In this document: one piece after another, positions 32,412 to 40,512 of the stretch
Layout of the letters: every line of letters starts with the position of its first letter
Numbering within the stretch: position 1 is the first letter of the stretch
Source of the DNA: Williamsia limnetica
GTDB taxonomy: Bacteria > Actinomycetota > Actinomycetes > Mycobacteriales > Mycobacteriaceae
Reading direction: 5' to 3'
Length of the DNA: 63,675 bases
Assembly: GCF_003217475.1 (NCBI RefSeq)
Contig: NZ_QJSP01000026.1
Span: forward strand, 1 to 63,675
Position numbers and translations under genes: made by a program
Notes under the pieces: model-generated
The model's input: the letters and a program-made list of their open reading frames with translations, nothing else
Database searches by the model: none
Told to the model about the DNA's origin: nothing

Positions 32412-33602
32412 TTAGAGGCCGTGGGCCGAGACCGGATGCGCCAGGCCTAGGGCGGCGGTGAACGCGTGCTCTTGCTGGCCGTACCAGCACCGCAGCGCTC
32501 GCCCACCTGTCTCGGGCAGCGGCTGGTCGGCCGGTGCGGTCACGGTCAGAAGGGTTCGGATCTGGGCCACCGCTGCTCCCCGGGCCACCGCAGTCCGTGC
32601 GGCGACGGCGGCGGCGATTAGGGCCTCGTCAGAGGTGCCGGGGACACCGCGCGATAAGGCAAAGCGGTAGTTCTCATCGACGATCCGCTGTGCGGGCCCG
32701 TCGAAGCGGTAGAGCAGCGCAACTCGGGCCTGCTCCCACCCGGCGCGCAGGTGCGGCAGCACGTCGGGAAAATGGCCCACCCCGCGGCCTAACGATTCGC
32801 AGGTGATCGAACGGTGCCCGTTGTGCGCCACATGATCCCAATGGGGCTCGGCCAGTTCAGCGGCGAGGTGTTCCCCGCTACCGCTGTGCGGCGGTGTGCG
32901 GAGGGCAGCGCCGATGGTCGCGCTGTTCTGCTCTGCGGTCAGCACGGTCAGGTCCAGCCCGGCGCTAGCGGCGCCGGCGATGATCGCCGGCAGGCGGCGC
33001 TCAACCTCCCCGGCCTGTCTGTCCAGGCCCCCGAGCACCGCAGCGCCGCGCCGCGCGAAGGCGTAGGTCACCCGGACCTGCTGCTCCGAGTGGGAGGAGC
33101 TGCCGGGGTCGATGACGACGGTCGCAGTCGCCGCTCCGCACGTCGCGCCTGCGTGTGCGAGCACATCGCAGTGCCGCCGGGTCAGCCACCGCGAACCCGG
33201 CTGCGCCCCGAGCGGCGACTGCACGCTCAGGCATACCGTGAGTCGGCCACCGGCGGCGATCAGCCCGAAGGGTTCGCCGGTGCGCCGCTCCCACTCCGAC
33301 ACCGCGACATCCCACGCGGCACCCTCGCCGCGGCGGCGCCACCACGAGTACCGCAGCTCGGCCCACGCCCACAGGGTCCGGCCCTGGATCGGAATCAGGG
33401 TGACCCCTACCAGCACCAGGGCGGCCAGTGCGAGTGCCGCTGCCGCAGGGGACGGCGCCACCGCGAATGATGCGACCACAGCCAGCACAGCGGCCAGCAG
33501 TGCGACGGTCTGCCCGATGGTCAGGCCACGGTCGAGGCCGGATCTGTGGGGTCGGTACACGATCGGGGCCGCTGGTCCGTCGGTGTGGGGGATCATCATC
33601 AA
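32412..33602 (-). CDS. SCO6880-type transfer protein, 396 residues
   Basis: Two N-terminal membrane helices (about 27-48 and 51-70) and a large cytoplasmic domain that starts at GRTLWAWAELRYSWWRRRG. It aligns over its length with the next protein (33639-35132): WDHVAHNGHRSITCE against WDHWEHNGYRSITWE, VALLYRFDGPA against VAIIYRVHNTA, and RCWYGQQEHAFTAALGL against RCYGYQDAAFAGALGI. SCO6880-type proteins occur in actinobacterial T4SS operons and are thought to replace or extend the VirB3/VirB4 N-terminal module. This copy is about 100 residues shorter. Confidence 0.8.
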   Translation of the reverse strand: MMMIPHTDGPAAPIVYRPHRSGLDRGLTIGQTVALLAAVLAVVASFAVAPSPAAAALALAALVLVGVTLIPIQGRTLWAWAELRYSWWRRRGEGAAWDVAVSEWERRTGEPFGLIAAGGRLTVCLSVQSPLGAQPGSRWLTRRHCDVLAHAGATCGAATATVVIDPGSSSHSEQQVRVTYAFARRGAAVLGGLDRQAGEVERRLPAIIAGAASAGLDLTVLTAEQNSATIGAALRTPPHSGSGEHLAAELAEPHWDHVAHNGHRSITCESLGRGVGHFPDVLPHLRAGWEQARVALLYRFDGPAQRIVDENYRFALSRGVPGTSDEALIAAAVAARTAVARGAAVAQIRTLLTVTAPADQPLPETGGRALRCWYGQQEHAFTAALGLAHPVSAHGL

Positions 33603-33638
33603 GGACTCCTGAGGGCTGTGAATGCGATGTGCGGGGGG

Positions 33639-35132
33639 TCAGGCGGAGAGTTTGGAGCTGGTGGAGGCGTATTCGGGCAGGATGATCCCGATGCCCAGGG
33701 CGCCGGCGAAGGCGGCGTCTTGGTAGCCGTAGCAGCGGCGCAGTCCGATGTGGGCGCCGTCGGCCATGCCTTCGATTTCGGCGCGGATCGAGGGCAGGTC
33801 TTCGCCTGGTGCGACGGTCGCGGTCACGAGCATCCCGAACCGGGTCAGCCCGGCGCCGGTGGCCTGTTCGCGGCGGGCGGCGTTGGTGTTTTCCACCCGC
33901 ACGGTCGCCGCGGCCGAGACAACACCCTTTTTCGACTGTTCGGCGGCGAGGGCCTCGCGGTAGTCGGAGTCGACGAGTTTGACCGCTTCGGCGGTGTTGT
34001 GGACGCGGTAGATGATGGCGACCCGTTTGCGGCGCACGTCGGCCCGGGGAATCAGCAGCGGCCGCAGCACGTGCGCGGGCACCTGCCCCGCCGGTGCGGT
34101 GGCCATTTCCCAGGTGATCGACCGGTACCCGTTGTGCTCCCAGTGATCCCACTTGTTGACCGCCGTCACCGGGCCAGCGGCGTCCCAATGTAGCTGGTCT
34201 TCGTTGCCGTTGCCGGCGATCGCTTCGAGGTCTTCGGTCAGTTGCGGGTTGTAGGCGCGGGTCGGGGCCACGCACCACTCCCCCGCGCTCATAGGAGTTG
34301 CTTCCACACCGGCCTGGGCGGCCGCGCCCATCAGCGTGGACATCCGCCGGCCGATCTCGGCAGCCTGATCGGCGACCTCTTTGCCCGCGGCTTCGCGCAA
34401 CCTGCCGAAGGTCAGGGTCAGTCGGACCTCCGAGCGGACGATCGCCGCCGCCGACGAGAGTGCCGTTTCAGCCATGACCTGTTTGGCGTAGGCGGGGGCG
34501 TCGGGGTGGGTGATCCGTTTGACCTCCGCCGAAATGCGGGTCCGGTTGTCGGGGACCGATTCGATGACCACGGCGGCTCCGACCGCGCCGCGGGCGGATC
34601 CGAGTTGGGCGAGGAAGTCGCCCCAGCCGCGGACCCAGTCGTTGATCTGCCACTGATCAACGCGCTCCTGTCCTCGGGGCTGGACCGAGAATGACACCGC
34701 GAAATGGTTTTTGGACCGCAGGTGCACCAGCCCGAACCGTTCGCCGCCGCGTAGTTCGTATTCGTAGAGACGAGTGTCTCCGGCAATACCGGGCATGCGC
34801 CCGATACCGGGGACGGTCCCGAACGCGCCACCACGAAAGAGGGTCTCTCCCCGCCATTTCGACCACTGGAACTGGGTACGCAAAATCATCAACTCCCACC
34901 CTGTGCGGCCACCAAAGGTGATGACCATCGGACCGACCAGCAGTGCTGAGACGGCGAGAAGAATGCCGGTCGCGGGCAGCGACCGGGTAAACCAGAACAC
35001 CCCGATGTTGAGGATGACGAGGATCCCGGCGAAAACGGTGACACCCCAGGTCATTCCGTACAGACCCGTGGTGCGGGGCTTTTCCCACCGCCCGTAGAGG
35101 ATCAGCGAATTATCGTGCCCACCGTCAGTCAT
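33639..35132 (-). CDS. SCO6880-family transfer protein, 497 residues
   Basis: Two membrane helices (about 25-45 and 52-72), then GWELMILRTQFQWSKWRGE and a large soluble domain ending in GALGIGIILPEYAS. It is the full-length paralogue of the preceding downstream gene. The family is regularly found next to VirB4 in Actinobacteria, and its members lack a Walker motif. The 4-bp overlap with the VirB6-like gene upstream shows a common transcript. A role in the inner-membrane complex is inferred from the family. Confidence 0.85.
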   Translation of the reverse strand: MTDGGHDNSLILYGRWEKPRTTGLYGMTWGVTVFAGILVILNIGVFWFTRSLPATGILLAVSALLVGPMVITFGGRTGWELMILRTQFQWSKWRGETLFRGGAFGTVPGIGRMPGIAGDTRLYEYELRGGERFGLVHLRSKNHFAVSFSVQPRGQERVDQWQINDWVRGWGDFLAQLGSARGAVGAAVVIESVPDNRTRISAEVKRITHPDAPAYAKQVMAETALSSAAAIVRSEVRLTLTFGRLREAAGKEVADQAAEIGRRMSTLMGAAAQAGVEATPMSAGEWCVAPTRAYNPQLTEDLEAIAGNGNEDQLHWDAAGPVTAVNKWDHWEHNGYRSITWEMATAPAGQVPAHVLRPLLIPRADVRRKRVAIIYRVHNTAEAVKLVDSDYREALAAEQSKKGVVSAAATVRVENTNAARREQATGAGLTRFGMLVTATVAPGEDLPSIRAEIEGMADGAHIGLRRCYGYQDAAFAGALGIGIILPEYASTSSKLSA

Positions 35133-36742
35133 CGGGGTTCTCCACTCATTGCGGGGGCGTCGTCGTTGAAAAAGTTTTCGGCTGCTTGCGACATCTGCAT
35201 GGAGGAGGAGACGGTGTTCATCGCTTCGGACACCGTCGACCCGCCACCACCTGAACCGCCGCCCGAGGACGATCCGCCGCCACTGGTCGGGGCACTGCCC
35301 GATGCGCCGGCCGGTGCAGCTTCTGCGCCACTGCCCGAGGGCGGCGGGGGTGGGGTGCTGCGTCCACCCGAGCCCGGCCCGGATCCGCCACCGGAATCTC
35401 CGCTGCCGCGCCCACCTCCACCGCCGCCGGTGGGGGCACCGCCGCCACCGCCACCGCCGCCGCCGCCACCACCGCCACCTCCGCCGCCGGTCATACCGCC
35501 CCCGGCGCCGGCCTGCCCGGCGGTCGCGCCTCCCGCACCGGACCCGGCTGCTCCGGCCCCGGCACTGGCGCCGCCGGTGGCAGCCATACCGCCCACCGCA
35601 GCGACTACGCCCATGGTCATCGCGGCCGCTTGCAGCCCTGATCCGCCGGACATCGCCATGCCGCCCGAGACCAGTTTGGTCATCATCGGCAAGACGGCTG
35701 CCGCCAGCGAGAGCAGCAGCACGCCGTACAAGATCTGGGTGCCGTCGTCAGAATCGGTGCCGGCGAGCATGAACGCCACCGCGTACGTCAACGCCGCCAC
35801 GGGTTTCCACAACAGCAACGAGATGGTCCAGGCAATGGTCTTGGAGAAGGCGTTCTTGCCCATCTTGGTACCCGAGGCCGCGCCGATGATAGGCAAGATC
35901 GAGACCACCACGATCAGCATCGATTGGCGGGCAACAAGAATGATCGCCTGCAACACCGCGCCGAGAATGCCGATGATCGCGATCACGAACATCAAACCGA
36001 CGCCGAGCTGCCCGAGCATCGGTCCGACTTGGAACATGTTTTTGGCCATGTTGACGGGCGTGTCTCCGGCGGCCCCCAACTCCAGGAGTTTGGTCGAGAT
36101 CCGATCGGAACCAGCGGTGAGGCCGATCATCATGGCCCCGAACATCCACGCCCCGAACACCGCCCGCATCAGCGAATGAAACAGTTCTTCGCCTTCGGAG
36201 TAGAGGGCCTGTTTGCGGGCCAGTTGCAACCGGATACCGCCGGCGATGATCGAGACCATCAACCCCAAAATCTGGATTTGCAACGTCCATTCCTGGATCT
36301 TTTGCACTGGCCCCCACTGCTGCGCCTTCGGCGTGGGTAACTCGATAAACCACGTCAGCGACTTCTGGACCATCGTGGAAAACCCGGTGAGCAACGATTC
36401 GGTCATCGACTTGAACCCGTCGTTCGCGGCGTCTTTGATCGTCCCGCCCGGATCAGTCACCGCCCCGGCAACATCTCCCGCCGAATCGCAGGTCTTGTCA
36501 TCGACTCCAGGAATAACCGAACCGACCACAGCTCCGACCACATCGCACGTGTCGACGGCCCGGGCAATGCCCGGGGAGGTGAGCGGCGTCGGCAGTGAGG
36601 GGGCGAGCACGGCGAGGGTGAGAGCTGCGATCGCAGCCAGCGCGATCCGCCGTAGCCAAGACATGGTTGTGCGGAGTTGAGGTGTGGCGGCGGCGATTCC
36701 TGCGTCGGGTGCGAGCTGCGGGGTGGCTACCATTGGGTCCAC
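35129..36742 (-). CDS. VirB6/TrbL-like polytopic membrane protein, 537 residues
   Basis: After a signal-like segment (about 28-58), hydrophobic helices lie at about 155-175, 195-215, 240-270, 275-300, 305-330 and 345-370, a typical TrbL/VirB6 layout. The last 150 residues are a low-complexity Gly/Ser/Pro tail with a run of more than ten glycines around residue 430, presumably cytoplasmic and flexible. VirB6 proteins form the inner-membrane channel. The start may be ATG 36742 or the third codon Met. Confidence 0.82.
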   Translation of the reverse strand: MDPMVATPQLAPDAGIAAATPQLRTTMSWLRRIALAAIAALTLAVLAPSLPTPLTSPGIARAVDTCDVVGAVVGSVIPGVDDKTCDSAGDVAGAVTDPGGTIKDAANDGFKSMTESLLTGFSTMVQKSLTWFIELPTPKAQQWGPVQKIQEWTLQIQILGLMVSIIAGGIRLQLARKQALYSEGEELFHSLMRAVFGAWMFGAMMIGLTAGSDRISTKLLELGAAGDTPVNMAKNMFQVGPMLGQLGVGLMFVIAIIGILGAVLQAIILVARQSMLIVVVSILPIIGAASGTKMGKNAFSKTIAWTISLLLWKPVAALTYAVAFMLAGTDSDDGTQILYGVLLLSLAAAVLPMMTKLVSGGMAMSGGSGLQAAAMTMGVVAAVGGMAATGGASAGAGAAGSGAGGATAGQAGAGGGMTGGGGGGGGGGGGGGGGGAPTGGGGGGRGSGDSGGGSGPGSGGRSTPPPPPSGSGAEAAPAGASGSAPTSGGGSSSGGGSGGGGSTVSEAMNTVSSSMQMSQAAENFFNDDAPAMSGEPR

Positions 36743-37566
36743 CCCGCTACTGACTCGATAGGGGTGTTGCGGGTGGTTTCAGAAAAGCCGTCGTCAGGGA
36801 TGCGCCACTTCCATTGACCCTGATCCCACACCATCGTCATGGTGGTGATGACGTAGTACTGCCCTGAGGGATACTGCGAGCTGGCCTTGGGGCCACTGGC
36901 CAGCATCACCCGGGAAAAGGTGTCGCTGTACTGCGGATCGACCCTGATGAACCGGTCCGCCGGGTACTGATTGGCCGGCAGCTGGAGCTCAGCGAGCGCC
37001 GTCATGGCCGAGGGTGGGCCGATTACCTGCTCGTCCATCACGGCGCGACGGACTTGTGGTGGCCCGTAGAAAATTCGGGACAGGATCTGGCTCGCTGCGA
37101 TCACTGACCCCTGCGGGGTGTGCGCAATTCCCTGAGCCAGGCCAGTTGCGGTGATAGTGCTGGGACCGTCCGACGTCGAATAGACGGCTACGCCGTAGTC
37201 GTAGACCTGTTGCCACTGGACGCCCGACGCAGCGTCATCGCGGCTTCTCGGAGAGCTGGGCGGGCGTTGCGGCAATGCCAGGCCAGCCGGGTCGCGAGGT
37301 ACCCGAATCTGTTGACCGAAGCGGTCCACGGTGTCGGGCAGGTAGCCGTCTTGCCCATTGCTGACCGGTGGGGTCGAGGTTGGGGTGGACACCGGTGGCT
37401 GCGCGTCGTCGTCGCTGCCGCCCGTGGTCTGTGCGACGGCAACAATGAGCGCCGCGATCACCACGACCGCAAGAACGATCAGCCACAGCGGCCGGCGGTA
37501 CCAGCGCCGCGTGCCGGCGAATTCGTCGTCAGGTGGCATGGCGGCCAACGGTGTTCCCATCATCAC
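36727..37566 (-). CDS. VirB8/TcpC-like single-span protein, 279 residues
   Basis: A short cytoplasmic N-terminus, one membrane helix (WLIVLAVVVIAALIVAVAQ, about 28-46), a Pro/Thr linker and a C-terminal domain of alternating helices and strands ending TMTMVWDQGQWKWRIP. This fits the NTF2-like periplasmic domain of VirB8/TcpC scaffolds. It overlaps the VirB6-like gene by 16 bp. Assignment rests on architecture and position. Confidence 0.75.
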   Translation of the reverse strand: MMMGTPLAAMPPDDEFAGTRRWYRRPLWLIVLAVVVIAALIVAVAQTTGGSDDDAQPPVSTPTSTPPVSNGQDGYLPDTVDRFGQQIRVPRDPAGLALPQRPPSSPRSRDDAASGVQWQQVYDYGVAVYSTSDGPSTITATGLAQGIAHTPQGSVIAASQILSRIFYGPPQVRRAVMDEQVIGPPSAMTALAELQLPANQYPADRFIRVDPQYSDTFSRVMLASGPKASSQYPSGQYYVITTMTMVWDQGQWKWRIPDDGFSETTRNTPIESVAGWTQW

Positions 37567-37600
37567 GGGTGTCTCCTTGTATCGGCGTTTGGTGTAGTGA

Positions 37601-38194
37601 TCAGGGGTGCGGTAGCGGAATCATCTGTGCTGGAACCGCATCGAGAACCTGGACCGGGTTGACCGGGTTAGCCTCGGCCGGGTCGGGTAGCACTCGTCGC
37701 CAGTCCCCGGGCGGTGACCACGCCATGGTTGTGGTCGTCGCTGTCAGCGACCCGTCCGGTTGGGAGGTGATGATTGAGATGACGGCCCGCTCTGGGGTGT
37801 AGTCGTCGACGAGGTAGCCGAGCACCTGGGGTGCTTGCCCATCGGGGACGGCGCTGGTGATGGAGATTTGCGTTCGCTCCAGAGACCAGCTGTCGCGGCC
37901 GGGTCCGGGGGCAGCGAGTGCACCAGCGATTTGGGCCCACTCTTGATCGGGCGCCACTGACATGCGGATGGTCGCCGAGATCGCGGCCAGACCCGCCCCG
38001 GGGCCGTTGTGCTGGTAGCCGGTCGGTGACACGGTCTGCTGGCTCGCCTGGGGTCCTTGATCTGCCTGCGGAATGGACATGCCCGCGTAGGTGGTCCACT
38101 GCACGTTTGTCGGCGGCGTACTCGGATCGACGTGCTTTGCCGACGTGCTGGGCGCCGCGTCGTCGGTGGCCTCGCCGCAGCCGGTAGCGAGCAC
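37601..38194 (-). CDS. Putative lipoprotein with VirB8-like domain; start unclear, about 197-220 residues
   Basis: The C-terminal domain ends in TATTTTMAWSPPGDWRRVLP, which resembles the end of the neighbouring VirB8-like protein. Upstream of the GTG at 38194 the same frame encodes RGRYRHRVAVVVGLAVAA followed by LVLATGC, a clear basic-hydrophobic-lipobox signal. No ATG, GTG or TTG precedes it before the next gene (only a CTG at 38266). Translation may start at a non-standard codon or be coupled to the 81-residue gene ending at 38218. The coordinates given use the only standard start. Confidence 0.7.
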   Translation of the reverse strand: MLATGCGEATDDAAPSTSAKHVDPSTPPTNVQWTTYAGMSIPQADQGPQASQQTVSPTGYQHNGPGAGLAAISATIRMSVAPDQEWAQIAGALAAPGPGRDSWSLERTQISITSAVPDGQAPQVLGYLVDDYTPERAVISIITSQPDGSLTATTTTMAWSPPGDWRRVLPDPAEANPVNPVQVLDAVPAQMIPLPHP

Positions 38195-38217
38195 CAGTGC
38201 TGCGACGGCAAGACCGA

Positions 38218-38463
38218 CTACGACAGCAACGCGGTGGCGATACCGGCCGCGCTGGACATGATGCAGAGCGCGATCAGTTGGGCGACGATCCCTTCGATGC
38301 CATCGGAGTTGCCGCTCTTGCGGGCTTCGTACAGCAGTCCGCCGAGCCAGACGATCCGCAGGATCGCGATCAGGCACCCGAACCAGATCAGCCAGGACGC
38401 GGCGGTCCAGAACTCGGCGAGATCGGCCACGGTGATGCCCTCGGCCACAACGCTTGTCGTCAT
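38218..38463 (-). CDS. Small two-helix membrane protein, 81 residues
   Basis: Two hydrophobic segments (about 20-44 and 58-80) separated by a polar loop with YEARKSGNSDG. The size and layout are those of VirB3-like or pilin-like T4SS subunits, but no motif is decisive. It lies between the pilin-like gene and the lipoprotein gene. The ATG at 38463 follows AAGGGAAGGGG. Confidence 0.7.
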   Translation of the reverse strand: MTTSVVAEGITVADLAEFWTAASWLIWFGCLIAILRIVWLGGLLYEARKSGNSDGIEGIVAQLIALCIMSSAAGIATALLS

Positions 38464-38498
38464 CCATTGCCCCTTCCCTTCTGTTGATGGTGGTGGGG

Positions 38499-38798
38499 TT
38501 ATCCGACGAGGGCGCCGACGAGGGACCCGGCGATGGCGATGAGCACACAGCCGACCAGGGTCCAGCCGACCTTGCCGGCTTCTTCATTCGTGGCTCCGCC
38601 GTGGTTCTTTTGGAATCCGAACTTTGCCCCGGCGATGACCAGGGCGACGATCGCGGCGAGCATCGCGCCCCACCCGGCCCACGACACGATTGTGAGGAAC
38701 TTGTCCGACCCGGGCGGCGGCGCTGGCTTGGGCTGGTCGGGGCCATCGGCGAGGATGATCATCAGGTGGGTATTGGCCTGGGCGACAATGGTGTTCAT
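38499..38798 (-). CDS. VirB2-like pilin candidate 1, 99 residues
   Basis: A short polar N-terminus, a Pro-rich linker, then two hydrophobic helices (about 36-58 and 78-97) separated by FGFQKNHGGATNEEAGKVGW. The segment SDKFLTIVSWAGW and the C-terminal AIAGSLVGALVG recur in the next protein (38847-39122). Two-helix small proteins at this place in T4SS operons are usually pilins (VirB2/TrbC). The absence of an obvious signal peptide is typical of actinobacterial forms. Confidence 0.72.
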   Translation of the reverse strand: MNTIVAQANTHLMIILADGPDQPKPAPPPGSDKFLTIVSWAGWGAMLAAIVALVIAGAKFGFQKNHGGATNEEAGKVGWTLVGCVLIAIAGSLVGALVG

Positions 38799-38846
38799 TC
38801 ATTTCTCCTCTTTGTGGGGTGGAACAATCGGGGGTTCAGTGGGCAG

Positions 38847-39122
38847 TTAGTGGGGACCAAAGGCTCCGACCAGGGACCCGGCGATGGCGACGAGCACGCA
38901 GATCAGCAGAGTCCCCGTGATCCGGCCACTGGTGGGGTCGTCGCCGCAGTCGGTACCCCCGGACATATGACGGAGAAGACGAACGTGGGCCACGATCATG
39001 ACGAGAATCGCGGCGAGTGCGAGGGCCCACCCCGTCCACGACACGATCGACAGAAAATTGTCCGACGCCAGCGGTGGGCAGACGCAGGGCATCCGGTCCG
39101 CGCGGTGCTCGATGCCGCTCAT
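38847..39122 (-). CDS. VirB2-like pilin candidate 2, 91 residues
   Basis: Paralogue of the preceding gene: SDNFLSIVSWTGW, then a hydrophobic helix, a polar loop with RHMSGGTDCGDDPTSGR, and AIAGSLVGAFG. It has three Cys where the first copy has one, so it could be disulfide-linked. ATG 39122 overlaps the upstream stop by 4 bp. The longer frame that opens at 39563 is a shadow. Confidence 0.72.
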   Translation of the reverse strand: MSGIEHRADRMPCVCPPLASDNFLSIVSWTGWALALAAILVMIVAHVRLLRHMSGGTDCGDDPTSGRITGTLLICVLVAIAGSLVGAFGPH

Positions 39123-39715
39123 GACCGATCGCCTCCGCTGGGGTGGTGGTCGGCGCGCAGATCGGCACAGATCTGCTGCCCTACGGTCGCGATCTGTTCG
39201 GGAACGATCTGGGGCCAGGAGGTCTTCTTCCCTGGCGGCGGGTCGCCGGGAGTCCACAGCGGCAGCCGAGCAGGGTCGGCGTGGGTCATGAGCGGTTCGA
39301 TCCAGTCCAGGTCGTAGCGATGCGGAACGAGCTCGGCGACCGTCCCGGCGTAGCGGGCGATGTCTTTGGGTATCCTGCCGGGCCGGGCGGCGATCAGGAT
39401 CAGCCCGCACACAGTCACACCGGGCGGTACCTGATCGGCAGCTCGCAGCACCGTGGCGGCGCGACGCAGACCGGTGATCGTTGCTCGCGCGCACACCAGC
39501 ACCAGTTGAGTAGTCCCGTGGTGGGCGGGCCAGCACAGTCCGGTATCGGCGGCCGGTGCCCACATCTGGGCCACGGTGGTGGTGCCAGCGAAACCGTGCG
39601 CACCCATCACCGCAAACAACGGCGGGTACGGCCCGGTCACCGGCAATGGCTCACGCCGCCAGCGAGTTTCGCCGCTGGCAGGCTGCTCAGGGTAGTGGTC
39701 GTAGGCGGCACTCAT
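39119..39715 (-). CDS. Degenerate P-loop protein, DUF6668-like, 198 residues
   Basis: The fold resembles a ParA/MinD-type NTPase: a first strand FAVMGAHGFAGTTTVAQMW with the P-loop position GAHGFAGTT lacking the Lys, a strand TQLVLVCARAT, and VTVCGLILIAARPG. It is a paralogue of the next gene. Loss of the Walker Lys suggests nucleotide sensing or a structural role without hydrolysis. It overlaps both neighbours by 4 bp. Confidence 0.68.
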   Translation of the reverse strand: MSAAYDHYPEQPASGETRWRREPLPVTGPYPPLFAVMGAHGFAGTTTVAQMWAPAADTGLCWPAHHGTTQLVLVCARATITGLRRAATVLRAADQVPPGVTVCGLILIAARPGRIPKDIARYAGTVAELVPHRYDLDWIEPLMTHADPARLPLWTPGDPPPGKKTSWPQIVPEQIATVGQQICADLRADHHPSGGDRS

Positions 39716-40467
39716 GACTGCTCCCCCGCGACGGACCCAGCATCGCCGTCGAGATGGGGTTGCTCCAGCCGTGAGAGCAACAGAGTTGTCGAAGACGCCA
39801 GCTGGGCCGGATCGATCGGGCCTCCCGATCCCAGGTGTGGGTCGTAGTCCCACAGCAGGACCCGTCCAGCTCGCCGGGACAGCGCTTCAGTGAGCCGGTG
39901 GCCCACCAGATGCGCTGCCCACGGGTCCAGGCACGACACCACTACGGTGGCGTGCTCGAGGAGACCGGCGACATCGAGCGCGGCCAGAGCAGCCTTGGAC
40001 CGGTTGGCGGTGTCTGGGCGGGCAGCGATGACCAGCAGCACCGATACCTCGCCCGGCCACCGCGCCGGGTCGTCGAGAACGCCGGCGTCGAGGACGACCG
40101 AGGCGCCTGCTGGTGCGGTCTCGACGACCTCTGAGAGCGAGCCGCGCTCACCAGTGAGCAACTGTGCGCCAGAGACGCTACGCACCAGAGCGTCTGCAGC
40201 ATCGGAGCCGCTGGGTGTAGTGATCCGGTTGGCCGCGTCACCGGTAGCTGAGCGATCAATCCAGACCGCGTGCTGGCCTGCGGCTGCTCGGGCATCGGCG
40301 GCCAGGACCGAGAGGACACTGGTACCCGCGCCGCCCGCTGCGCCGACCACCACCACTGTGCGAGCCGGCCGGCGCCGAGGCGGCAGCGCCACCACCGGTG
40401 CCGGAGGCCGATCATCGGTGGATGCGTCGAGCCAGCCCCATCCGTTCGATGCTGCTGGTGTACTCAT
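39712..40467 (-). CDS. Degenerate P-loop protein, DUF6668-like, 251 residues
   Basis: An N-terminal Pro/Arg-rich stretch, then TVVVVGAAGGAGTSVLSVLAA (about 37-57), which has the shape of a deviant Walker A but no Lys. Strands SVVLDAGVL, VSVLLVIAARPDTANRSK and TVVVSCLDPW follow as in SIMIBI-class NTPases. It may be a cytoplasmic partner of its paralogue at 39119-39715. No catalytic Lys elsewhere in the loop is seen. Confidence 0.7.
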   Translation of the reverse strand: MSTPAASNGWGWLDASTDDRPPAPVVALPPRRRPARTVVVVGAAGGAGTSVLSVLAADARAAAGQHAVWIDRSATGDAANRITTPSGSDAADALVRSVSGAQLLTGERGSLSEVVETAPAGASVVLDAGVLDDPARWPGEVSVLLVIAARPDTANRSKAALAALDVAGLLEHATVVVSCLDPWAAHLVGHRLTEALSRRAGRVLLWDYDPHLGSGGPIDPAQLASSTTLLLSRLEQPHLDGDAGSVAGEQS

Positions 40468-40512
40468 CAGGTCCTCCCCTGGTTGTCTGGAATTGCCGCA
40501 GTCGCCAGCGGG

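Noticed and set aside
35400-35500. GC-rich repeat-like tract that could suggest a tandem-repeat locus
   Set aside because: It encodes the poly-glycine tail of the VirB6-like protein; the repetition is codon-level low complexity.
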